Shown piece by piece: positions 15,472 to 20,889 of a stretch of 20,889 nt of DNA; the stretch's first letter is position 1; each line of letters opens with the position of its first letter. The position numbers were made by a program, and so were the translations under genes. The notes under the pieces are model-generated. The model saw nothing but the letters and a program-made list of their open reading frames with translations, was not told the origin of the DNA and made no database searches. The stretch lies in contig JAUWOH010000009.1 in the NCBI GenBank assembly GCA_030612225.1, positions 1-20,889 on the forward strand. Reading direction: 5' to 3'. Source of the DNA: Desulfobacteraceae bacterium (GTDB lineage: Bacteria; Desulfobacterota; Desulfobacteria; Desulfobacterales; JAUWMJ01).

Positions 15472-15754
15472 CAGGGTAACCGCATTTGGAAAAATAAACC
15501 AGATTAATCAGTTTAGAAGGAGGGGGTTAAAGGTTTTTTCTCCAGACGATATCTTGTTCAGTTAGCAGGACATATCGCCGTGACCCGATATTTATGATTT
15601 GATGCACAGATTATATCATATTTTAAAATATTTACGCAAAATCATGAAATGTCGGGTCACCCCGTACAGTATTGGTTGATATCGGCTGGAGAAAAAAATT
15701 TTAACCCCCGGACCAGTTCCAAAGGTAACATTATTTCCAAATGCGGTTACCCTG
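15472..15754. mobile_element. 283-bp foldback MITE-like element with target duplication
   Basis: The ends are terminal inverted repeats, CAGGGTAACCGCATTTGGAA at 15472-15491 and its complement at 15735-15754; pairing extends to 24-26 bases with a two-base length difference. Further inward, 15530-15553 pairs imperfectly with the region around 15680-15709, and GTGACCCGA-ATTT-ATGATTT (15580-15600) pairs with 15638-15660, so almost the whole element folds back on itself. CAATTTAACT (15462-15471) and CAATTCAACT (15755-15764) directly abut the ends and match at 9 of 10 bases, as expected for a target duplication. There is no coding capacity. It fills most of the 559-base gap between the PP-loop and fmdB-like genes. 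Confidence 0.82.
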
Positions 15755-15763
15755 CAATTCAAC

Positions 15764-15791
15764 TTGACATCTATGCATATATGCGTATATT
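15764..15791 (+). promoter_or_regulatory. Sigma70-type promoter of the fmdB-like gene
   Basis: TTGACA (15764-15769) and TATATT (15786-15791) are separated by 16 bases, giving a start near 15798 and a leader of about 110 bases. The leader holds a small hairpin, GCCCTTT-TTGC-AAAGGGC (15837-15854). The -35 begins at the last base of the foldback element's target duplication. Confidence 0.65.
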
Positions 15792-15906
15792 TTTAATATA
15801 ATTGAGTTCAGCCAAAAAAGAGAGACCTTTGAAACGGCCCTTTTTGCAAAGGGCTCAAAAAGTTTGTGGAAACAGACTCTTTTGTAGGTATCATGGAGGA
15901 AGCGAT

Positions 15907-16101
15907 ATGCCGATTTATGAATTTGAGTGTCATAGTGGAACAATAACAGAAAAGCTGGTTCGAATGAATACAAAAGAGATTATGTGTCCAAAGTGCCATC
16001 AGAAAGCAAAAAAAATTATTTCTGCATGTACCTTTGAGTTGAAAGGTGGCGGATGGTACGCAGACGGGTATTCATCAGGAAAACAATCGAAAACAAAATA
16101 A
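15907..16101 (+). CDS. Small FmdB-like zinc-ribbon protein (degenerate first Cys pair)
   Basis: This 64-residue protein begins MPIYEFEC, the usual start of FmdB-family putative regulatory proteins, has CPKC at 27-30, and ends with a glycine-rich stretch FELKGGGWYADGY, also typical. The family normally has two CxxC pairs forming a zinc ribbon; here the first is C8-H9-S10-G11, so one ligand cysteine is missing and zinc binding may use His9 or be weakened. GGAGGA lies six bases before the ATG, which decides the start; the frame is open further upstream but that part is leader. It is a stand-alone gene with its own promoter and a terminator just downstream. The molecular role of this family is poorly known. 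Confidence 0.85.
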   Translation: MPIYEFECHSGTITEKLVRMNTKEIMCPKCHQKAKKIISACTFELKGGGWYADGYSSGKQSKTK

Positions 16102-16134
16102 AAATTCAAATTTTCTAAATATAACAAACAATTT

Positions 16135-16168
16135 ATGGGGTTATCAGACGATGACCCCATTTTTATTT
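16135..16168 (+). terminator. Intrinsic terminator after the fmdB-like gene
   Basis: ATGGGGT (16135-16141) pairs with ACCCCAT (16154-16160) across a 12-base loop and is followed directly by TTTTATTT. It starts 34 bases after the stop codon. Confidence 0.7.
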
Positions 16169-16170
16169 AT

Positions 16171-16272
16171 AAGCGTTCCCAGGCACCGCACCTGCGCGCA
16201 TTCAGGGCAACCAGCATAGCAGACTATAGCTTATCACCTTGAACACGCACATCTGCGGCACCTGTGAACGCT
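16171..16272. repeat. Imperfect long palindrome (about 33-base arms)
   Basis: AAGCGTTCCCAGGCACCGCA and following bases (16171-16205) pair with the complement at 16240-16272, which reads back as AAGCGTTCACAGGTGCCGCA, with scattered mismatches. Together with the terminator before it and the purB promoter after it, this accounts for most of the 329-base gap 16102-16430. It looks like a dispersed palindromic repeat unit; only one copy is in this window. Confidence 0.65.
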
Positions 16273-16349
16273 TACAAAACGAAGATTGTGCTACCTTTTT
16301 GTTCCGAATGGACGTGAACGGATACTTTTTTTTCGCCATTCATCCCTGC

Positions 16350-16378
16350 TTGACACACAAATCTCATTTGTTTATACT
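16350..16378 (+). promoter_or_regulatory. Strong sigma70-type promoter of purB
   Basis: TTGACA (16350-16355) and TATACT (16373-16378) are separated by exactly 17 bases. The predicted start near 16385 gives a leader of about 45 bases before the purB ATG. Confidence 0.8.
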
Positions 16379-16412
16379 CACTTTAAATCTTAATTACTAC
16401 ACTTTGACAGTC

Positions 16413-16423
16413 TCGTAAAAAGT
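16413..16423. repeat. Solo arm of the TCGTAAAAAGT repeat in the purB leader
   Basis: TCGTAAAAAGT is identical to the arms of copies A and C but has no partner arm nearby. It lies seven bases before the purB ATG, in the place of a normal Shine-Dalgarno, which is absent. Confidence 0.5.
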
Positions 16424-16430
16424 ATCACAG

Positions 16431-17816
16431 ATGGATAATACGACGCCATCACAGTTTAATCCTATGGACATTTCATCATTAAAAGCAATTTCCCCTGTTG
16501 ATGGCCGTTATCAAAAGGTTACCGGGAAATTAAGCAACTACTTTTCTGAAAGCGCTTTAATAAAATATCGTGTATTCGTTGAAATAGAATATTTTATTGC
16601 CCTGTGCGACATACCCCTTCCTCAACTTGAAAGTTTTGATAAAGACTTAACCGGATCTCTGCGGGCTGTTTATAAAGATTTTTCCTATAATGACGGTATA
16701 AAAGTTAAAGATATCGAGAAAATAACTAATCATGATGTTAAAGCCGTAGAATATTTTCTTAAGGAAAAATTTGATGCACTTGGGCTTATTAAATATAAAG
16801 AGTTTATTCATTTTGGGTTAACATCACAGGATATTAATAATACAGCCATTCCATATTCTTTGAAAAAAGCATATTTTGATGTTTTAAAACCTGTCCTTGA
16901 TGAAGCAATAGATGTGCTTCGAGAAAAAGCCGTTGCCTGGAAAAATATTCCCATGCTCGCCCGAACCCATGGACAGCCAGCATCTCCGACAAGCCTGGGT
17001 AAAGAAGTTTATGTTTTTGTTGACCGGCTATTAAACCAAACCACTCTTTTAAAACAGATTCCTTTTTCAGCTAAATTCGGTGGTGCGACAGGCAATTTCA
17101 ACGCTCATCAGGTTGCTTATCCCGACATTGACTGGATTTCTTTCGGAGATCATTTTATCAAGGATATTTTAGGACTTGAACGCTTAAAAGTTACAACTCA
17201 GATTGAGCACTATGACAACCTGGCTGCATTCTTTGATAATCTTAAACGGATCAATACCATATTTATCGATTTAAACCGGGATATCTGGTCTTATATTTCC
17301 ATGAAGTATTTCAAACAAAAACTTAAAGAAGGGGAAGTTGGATCTTCTGCCATGCCCCATAAAGTAAATCCTATTGACTTTGAAAATTCAGAAGGCAACC
17401 TGGGGATTGCTAATGCCCTGTTTGAGCATCTTTCGGCAAAACTGCCTGTTTCAAGGCTGCAAAGGGATCTGACCGATTCTACTGTCACAAGAAATATCGG
17501 TGTTCCTGTTGCTCATACACTTATTGCTCTGAAATCATTTTTAAAAGGTTTTAGCAAATTATTACTCAATGAAGAAATAATTCGCGATGACCTGCAAAGT
17601 AACTGGGCGGTTGTTGCTGAAGCGATTCAAACCGTTTTGCGTCGCGAGGGCTATCCCAAGCCCTATGAAGCATTAAAAGAGCTGACCCGAACCAATACGC
17701 ATATTGATCAAAAAAAAATAACAAAATTTATTAAAACCCTTGATGTTAATGAAAATGTTAAAGACGAATTAAATAAAATTACTCCGGAAAATTATACAGG
17801 AGTTTATAGCTTTTAA
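16431..17816 (+). CDS. purB: Adenylosuccinate lyase
   Basis: This 461-residue cytoplasmic enzyme of purine synthesis cleaves SAICAR to AICAR plus fumarate and adenylosuccinate to AMP plus fumarate. It is of the E. coli type: ISPVDGRY near the start, TNHDVKAVEYFLKEK, ARTHGQPASPT with H180, TTQIEHYD, and the fumarase/aspartase-superfamily signature GSSAMPHKVNPIDFENSEGN, where S306 aligns with the catalytic serine. Length is close to E. coli PurB (456). The ATG at 16431 is used here, but the ATG at 16464 (MDISSLKAISPVDGRY) aligns better with E. coli MELSSLTAVSPVDGRY; neither has a Shine-Dalgarno. It is preceded by a near-consensus promoter and followed by repeat copy C, so it is probably monocistronic. 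No other purine gene is nearby. Confidence 0.97.
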   Translation: MDNTTPSQFNPMDISSLKAISPVDGRYQKVTGKLSNYFSESALIKYRVFVEIEYFIALCDIPLPQLESFDKDLTGSLRAVYKDFSYNDGIKVKDIEKITNHDVKAVEYFLKEKFDALGLIKYKEFIHFGLTSQDINNTAIPYSLKKAYFDVLKPVLDEAIDVLREKAVAWKNIPMLARTHGQPASPTSLGKEVYVFVDRLLNQTTLLKQIPFSAKFGGATGNFNAHQVAYPDIDWISFGDHFIKDILGLERLKVTTQIEHYDNLAAFFDNLKRINTIFIDLNRDIWSYISMKYFKQKLKEGEVGSSAMPHKVNPIDFENSEGNLGIANALFEHLSAKLPVSRLQRDLTDSTVTRNIGVPVAHTLIALKSFLKGFSKLLLNEEIIRDDLQSNWAVVAEAIQTVLRREGYPKPYEALKELTRTNTHIDQKKITKFIKTLDVNENVKDELNKITPENYTGVYSF

Positions 17817-17837
17817 ATTTATCTGTTTCTAATCCTG

Positions 17838-18002
17838 ATGGACTCGTAAAAAGTCAACCCCTCCTTATTACCTCCCGCCAGGGGAGGAGAAATCAAACTT
17901 TTTACGAAACGTTTTAAGTTTTAGGATTTAAGTTTTAAGCCTCTGTTAAAACAAATAACATCATTTATATAAAACTTAATCCCGCCTCAGGCGGGACTAA
18001 AA
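17838..18002. repeat. TCGTAAAAAGT repeat, copy C, with extra GC-rich hairpins
   Basis: TCGTAAAAAGT (17844-17854) is mirrored exactly at 17897-17907. Between the arms is a hairpin CCTCCC/GGGAGG (17871-17887) absent from copy A. The shared core (CTGTTAAAACAAATAACATC and following bases) lies at 17943-17979, followed by a tight hairpin TCCCGCC-TCA-GGCGGGA (17980-17996). It occupies most of the purB to dehydrogenase gap and may also stop purB transcription. Confidence 0.72.
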
Positions 18003-18062
18003 CATAGTGAATCCGGTTTTGAACTGACTGCATTGTATGTTTTTAAAGGAGAAAATTAAAAA

Positions 18063-19052
18063 ATGGAAAAAATAACTGCCCTGATCGAAGCAAGGCCGTT
18101 TTGTATTTTTGACAGCGGCCCGATGGAAAAACTGAAAAAAGAAGGAATAAATATCATTGATATGCGAGGCTCCGGTATCGATGATCCAAAATTCATTGAA
18201 GCCTTGAAGGATGTGGATGCCGTGCTGTGTGGCAACGATCTTCTGGTTAATGATGCAATGCTGGATATGGCGCCTCGTGTTAAGGCAATCGCCAAGATGG
18301 GGGTGGGATTGGATACTGTGGATATTAAAGCAGCTTCTAACCATAATGCAATTGTTTTTAATACACCTGGTGCAAATAACCAGGCTGTGGCTGACCATAC
18401 TTTTGGCCTTATATTAAGCCTGGCCAGAAAAATTGTTTTTTGCGATCAGAGTCTTCGGGATAAACGCTGGGAACATACTAAAATCATGGGTATTGAAATC
18501 TGGCAAAAAACCCTAGGATTAATCGGACTGGGCGCCATTGGTCGGTGCGTAGCATTAAGAGCAAAAGGTTTCCAGATGAAGGTTGTAGCATATGACCCTT
18601 TCTGGCCCGAAGAATTTGCCGGCGAACATGGTATCGAAAAAATCGAGATTGATGATTTGCTGAAGGTCTCTGACATTGTCAGCCTTCACCTGCCGCTGAC
18701 TGAGGAAAATAGGGGAATGATTAACGAAAAGACCTTGAAAAGCATGAAATCCACGGCACTGCTCATCAATGCAGCCAGGGGTGAAATAGTAAAAGAAATA
18801 GATCTTTATAATGCCTTGAAAGATAATGTTATCGCAGGTGCAGGACTTGATGTTTTTGAAAATGAGCCTCCGACAAATTCGCCGCTCCTGGAGCTTGATA
18901 ATGTGGTGATGACACCTCATATTGCCGCATTCACCCATGACGCGATGAACAATATGTGCACAGGTGTTGCTGATCAGCTTATTGAATATGCTAAAGGGAA
19001 TAAACCTGTCCATATTGTCAATCCTGAAGTTTTTGACCGAATGAAAACCTGA
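18063..19052 (+). CDS. D-2-hydroxyacid dehydrogenase, phosphoglycerate-dehydrogenase-like
   Basis: This 329-residue NAD-dependent dehydrogenase has the catalytic-domain segment MGVGLDTVDI, the conserved GANNQAVADHTFGLILSLAR, a Rossmann motif GLIGLGAIG around residues 149-157 followed by the acidic NAD-selecting residue in YDPF, and the catalytic triad Arg239 (NAARGE), Glu268 (DVFENEP) and His286 (TPHIAA). It lacks the C-terminal ACT domain of long SerA enzymes. Likely substrates are 3-phosphoglycerate, hydroxypyruvate/glyoxylate or another 2-oxoacid; the sequence does not decide. AAAGGAG lies upstream of the ATG at 18063. It is flanked on both sides by TCGTAAAAAGT repeats and seems to be transcribed alone. 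Confidence 0.93.
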   Translation: MEKITALIEARPFCIFDSGPMEKLKKEGINIIDMRGSGIDDPKFIEALKDVDAVLCGNDLLVNDAMLDMAPRVKAIAKMGVGLDTVDIKAASNHNAIVFNTPGANNQAVADHTFGLILSLARKIVFCDQSLRDKRWEHTKIMGIEIWQKTLGLIGLGAIGRCVALRAKGFQMKVVAYDPFWPEEFAGEHGIEKIEIDDLLKVSDIVSLHLPLTEENRGMINEKTLKSMKSTALLINAARGEIVKEIDLYNALKDNVIAGAGLDVFENEPPTNSPLLELDNVVMTPHIAAFTHDAMNNMCTGVADQLIEYAKGNKPVHIVNPEVFDRMKT

Positions 19053-19067
19053 TCACCGTACTACTTT

Positions 19068-19190
19068 GATGAACTCGTAAAAAGACCGATTTAAGCTTTA
19101 TGCCCTTGTTAAAACAGATAATATCATTAACATAACATCTAAAACTTAAAACCTGATGAATTCGATTTTTTACCAATTCATCAGGTTTTA
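19068..19190. repeat. TCGTAAAAAGT repeat, copy D, ending in a 16-bp perfect stem
   Basis: GATGAACTCGTAAAAAG (19068-19084) is mirrored with mismatches at 19163-19182. The core (TTGTTAAAACAGATAATATC from 19106, then ATTAACATAACA) closely matches copies A and C. The tail is a perfect 16-base inverted repeat, 19147-19162 with 19175-19190, around a 12-base loop, which could serve as a terminator for the dehydrogenase gene. Confidence 0.72.
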
Positions 19191-19243
19191 CATGTGTCTT
19201 CCGGATCGGAAAGAGGAAAAATTTGTTGAAATCAAAGGTTGTA

Positions 19244-19870
19244 ATGAAAAAATATTTTCCGGCTTTCTGGATTATTGCAATATTCATATCATGCTCAACC
19301 ATTGAGCCACCTAAGGTAGAAAATGGAATCTACATAAACCCGGAATTCGGATTTTCGGTTAAAATACCTGGCGGCTGGGTAAATTCTTGGCCAATCCCGC
19401 CGTGGGTTCTTGCACAAATACCTCCTTCGGAAAAAACTAATTTAAAATTTATGTTCACCAATACCAAACCTCAACTGGGAATAATGAGCAAGGGGCGTAC
19501 TCTTGCCGCCTGCAGCAAGCTTGAAATTTCCTGGGAAAAGCTGGTTTTGTCCTGGGACAAAGCAAGAACCATCTTAATAAAAAAGCTTGAAAAGAAAAAA
19601 AAGGATGCAGATAATAAATCCAGCATAAAGAAATATTCTTACCGGACTTATAGCCGGTCAAAAGACGTATGCCTTATGCCTGCCTGTTATGAGGAGATAG
19701 ACGCATATAATCTTAAGCTGTTAAGAAAGAGTTTTTATTACAAATGCAGTGATCAAATGGCATGTGAAATAATTTTTTATGCCATATCACCACCTGGAAT
19801 GTTCAAAATAAATTCACAAGCTTACCAGAAAATGATTCAGACGTTCACAATAATCGACAAGAAGTATTAG
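19244..19870 (+). CDS. Predicted lipoprotein of unknown function
   Basis: This 208-residue protein is one I do not recognise. It starts MKKYFPAFWIIAIFISC, a short basic and hydrophobic signal ending in a plausible lipobox with C17, so it is probably a lipoprotein. The mature part begins with NGIYINPEFGFSVKIPGGWV, similar in style to proteins that open with a folded beta domain around a PGGW-like motif; a lysine-rich segment follows near residues 115-130, and several cysteines later. I chose the ATG at 19244 because AAAGG lies five bases upstream; two in-frame TTG codons at 19223 and 19226 are possible but would extend the signal peptide. It stands alone between a repeat and another repeat-rich gap. 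Confidence 0.7.
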   Translation: MKKYFPAFWIIAIFISCSTIEPPKVENGIYINPEFGFSVKIPGGWVNSWPIPPWVLAQIPPSEKTNLKFMFTNTKPQLGIMSKGRTLAACSKLEISWEKLVLSWDKARTILIKKLEKKKKDADNKSSIKKYSYRTYSRSKDVCLMPACYEEIDAYNLKLLRKSFYYKCSDQMACEIIFYAISPPGMFKINSQAYQKMIQTFTIIDKKY

Positions 19871-19940
19871 TACCTTAAAAGTTATTTTTGTTGCATTTGG
19901 TGTCAAAAAAATTGGATTGAAATATTTTCACCGTCTCCAA

Positions 19941-20067
19941 ATGATTGAAGATTGTTGATTGAAGATTGACTATTTAAGGTCCGCCTCCGGCGGGTCAATT
20001 TTAAAAAAATGACAGAGCGAAGCGACATCCACAAATATTCAATCTTCAATATTCAATAGTCAATTAG
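19941..20067. repeat. ATTGAAGATTG direct and inverted repeats with a GC-rich hairpin
   Basis: ATTGAAGATTG occurs twice in tandem (about 19944-19968), and its complement CAATCTTCAAT occurs at 20040-20050. ATTGACTATT-type sequence at 19965-19974 pairs with AATAGTCAAT at 20056-20065. A small hairpin CCGCC-TCC-GGCGG (19981-19993) sits between, resembling the one near 17980. This covers most of the 221-base gap before the OmpA-family gene. Confidence 0.55.
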
Positions 20068-20091
20068 GTTCCGGTTTATCCGGGTTAGGGT

Positions 20092-20856
20092 ATGGAAATA
20101 TCGATGCATAAAAAGAAATTGCTTATTGCTTTGTGTTTGATCAGTTTATCAATTTTAGGCTCTGGCTCCGGCTGTGTCTCAAAAATGAAATATATGGAAC
20201 TTGAGACAAGCTTGCATAGTGCCGAAAAACAAACCGCACATGATAAAAAGAAAATAAAAGAGCTCGCAGATGCTCAAAGCCGGTATGAATACCAAAAAAC
20301 AATAAACATGCAACTTGCAGGGAGAATAGAAAAGCTTGAACTGGAAATGAAAAAAAAACAATCGGTTATTAAACTCCAGAAAGAAATAATACGCCTGCTC
20401 GATGATACAAAGAAAACTATTGAAACAAGCCTGAAAGATCAAATTGCAAAACAGGAAATCGAAGTAGTAAATATGGAAGATAAACTGAAAGTGATCTTTA
20501 TAGATAAAATCCTTTTCGATTCAGGCAGTTCAAATATTAATGACAGCGGGAAAAAGCTGCTTTTGAGAATGGCTGGTTTTCTAAGGGATAATAAAAAGCA
20601 AAATATTATGATAGAGGGGCATACCGACAACGTCCCCTTAAAGGCAAGGTTAAAAAAAAGATTTACCGGTAACTGGGAATTGTCAACCGCCAGGGCCGCG
20701 GCTATCGCCCGTTTTCTTCAGAAAAAAGGAGGTCTGGATCCGAAACGACTTTCAGCCTGCGGGTACAGCTCTTATCGACCTGTTGCCCCAAACAATACAA
20801 AAAAAGGGCGCCGACAGAATAGACGCATCGAGATCATCCTGGTCCCGATGCAGTAA
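20092..20856 (+). CDS. OmpA-family peptidoglycan-binding lipoprotein
   Basis: This 254-residue protein has a signal peptide ending SGSGC, with C28 as the likely lipidated residue (the -3 position is Gly, so the lipobox is not ideal). A lysine/glutamate-rich coiled coil follows at about residues 40-125. The C-terminal OmpA/MotB domain starts near IFIDKILFDSGSSNI and carries IEGHTDNVP, ELSTARAAAIARFL, the RLSACGYSSYRPVAPN segment and the GRRQNRRIEIIL ending, including the Asp and Arg that hold diaminopimelate of peptidoglycan. It would tether an envelope structure to the cell wall; the pattern of signal, coiled coil and OmpA domain is shared by several cell-envelope and motor-associated proteins. 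The ATG at 20092 follows a G-rich stretch; an ATG at 20104 is the alternative. Confidence 0.92.
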   Translation: MEISMHKKKLLIALCLISLSILGSGSGCVSKMKYMELETSLHSAEKQTAHDKKKIKELADAQSRYEYQKTINMQLAGRIEKLELEMKKKQSVIKLQKEIIRLLDDTKKTIETSLKDQIAKQEIEVVNMEDKLKVIFIDKILFDSGSSNINDSGKKLLLRMAGFLRDNKKQNIMIEGHTDNVPLKARLKKRFTGNWELSTARAAAIARFLQKKGGLDPKRLSACGYSSYRPVAPNNTKKGRRQNRRIEIILVPMQ

Positions 20857-20888
20857 GACCTTTGAAAATTACCATTTTTCAAAGGTCT
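20856..20888 (+). terminator. Hairpin after the OmpA-family gene, probable terminator
   Basis: AGACCTTTGAAAA (20856-20868) is perfectly complementary to 20876-20888, a 13-base stem with a 7-base loop that begins at the last base of the stop codon. The window ends right after it, so a T-tract cannot be checked. Confidence 0.55.
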
Positions 20889-20889
20889 C

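Noticed and set aside
15472..15754. Structured non-coding RNA or riboswitch
   Set aside because: Terminal repeats plus an abutting near-perfect target duplication fit a foldback transposable element better.
15802..15906. Upstream extension of the FmdB-like protein
   Set aside because: The promoter start near 15798 and GGAGGA six bases before 15907 make this a leader; family members start MPIYE.
13146..19190. CRISPR array
   Set aside because: The repeats are palindromic, of variable length and lie in separate spacers without regular repeat-spacer units; no cas genes are present.

Overview
The window comes from a moderate-GC Gram-negative bacterium. Lipoprotein signals, an OmpA-type peptidoglycan-binding protein and E. 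coli-type PurB point to a diderm. The gene mix, plus several families of small palindromic intergenic repeats, suggests a Desulfobacterota (sulfate-reducer-like) genome. That placement is inference; no rRNA or other marker is present.

Minus strand, about 12295 down to base 1: nine consecutive genes, mostly tightly spaced, look like one long transcription unit. In order of transcription they are: an exported SUMF1-domain protein; a 1079-residue nucleotide-transporter-like membrane protein fused to HEAT-like repeats and a cyclic-nucleotide-binding domain; a glutathione-synthetase-like ATP-grasp ligase; a complete dipeptide/oligopeptide-type ABC importer (family 5 lipoprotein binding protein, two permeases, two ATPases); and a six-helix HAMP class III nucleotide cyclase that runs off the window. 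A cyclic-nucleotide receptor thus lies near one end of the unit and a cyclase at the other, with a peptide-type importer and an amino-acid-ligase-like enzyme between.

Plus strand, 12531-15347, divergent from that unit: a GNAT acetyltransferase, a RimK-type ATP-grasp ligase and a PP-loop ATPase with a QueC-like zinc site. This set looks like a small biosynthetic cassette making or modifying an amidated or amino-acid-ligated small molecule. Together with the GshB-like ligase and the importer it may form a peptide-like-metabolite system that I cannot assign to a described pathway.

Plus strand, 15348-20889, is mostly ordinary: an FmdB-like small zinc-ribbon protein, adenylosuccinate lyase (purB), a D-2-hydroxyacid dehydrogenase, a lipoprotein of unknown function and an OmpA-family lipoprotein. 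The spacers are rich in repeats: a 283-bp foldback element with 24-26-bp terminal inverted repeats and a 10-bp near-perfect target duplication; three copies and one solo arm of a repeat with TCGTAAAAAGT ends; and other palindromes. Two good sigma70-type promoters (upstream of the fmdB-like gene and of purB) and one clear intrinsic terminator are visible. No tRNA, rRNA, CRISPR array or transposase gene was seen.
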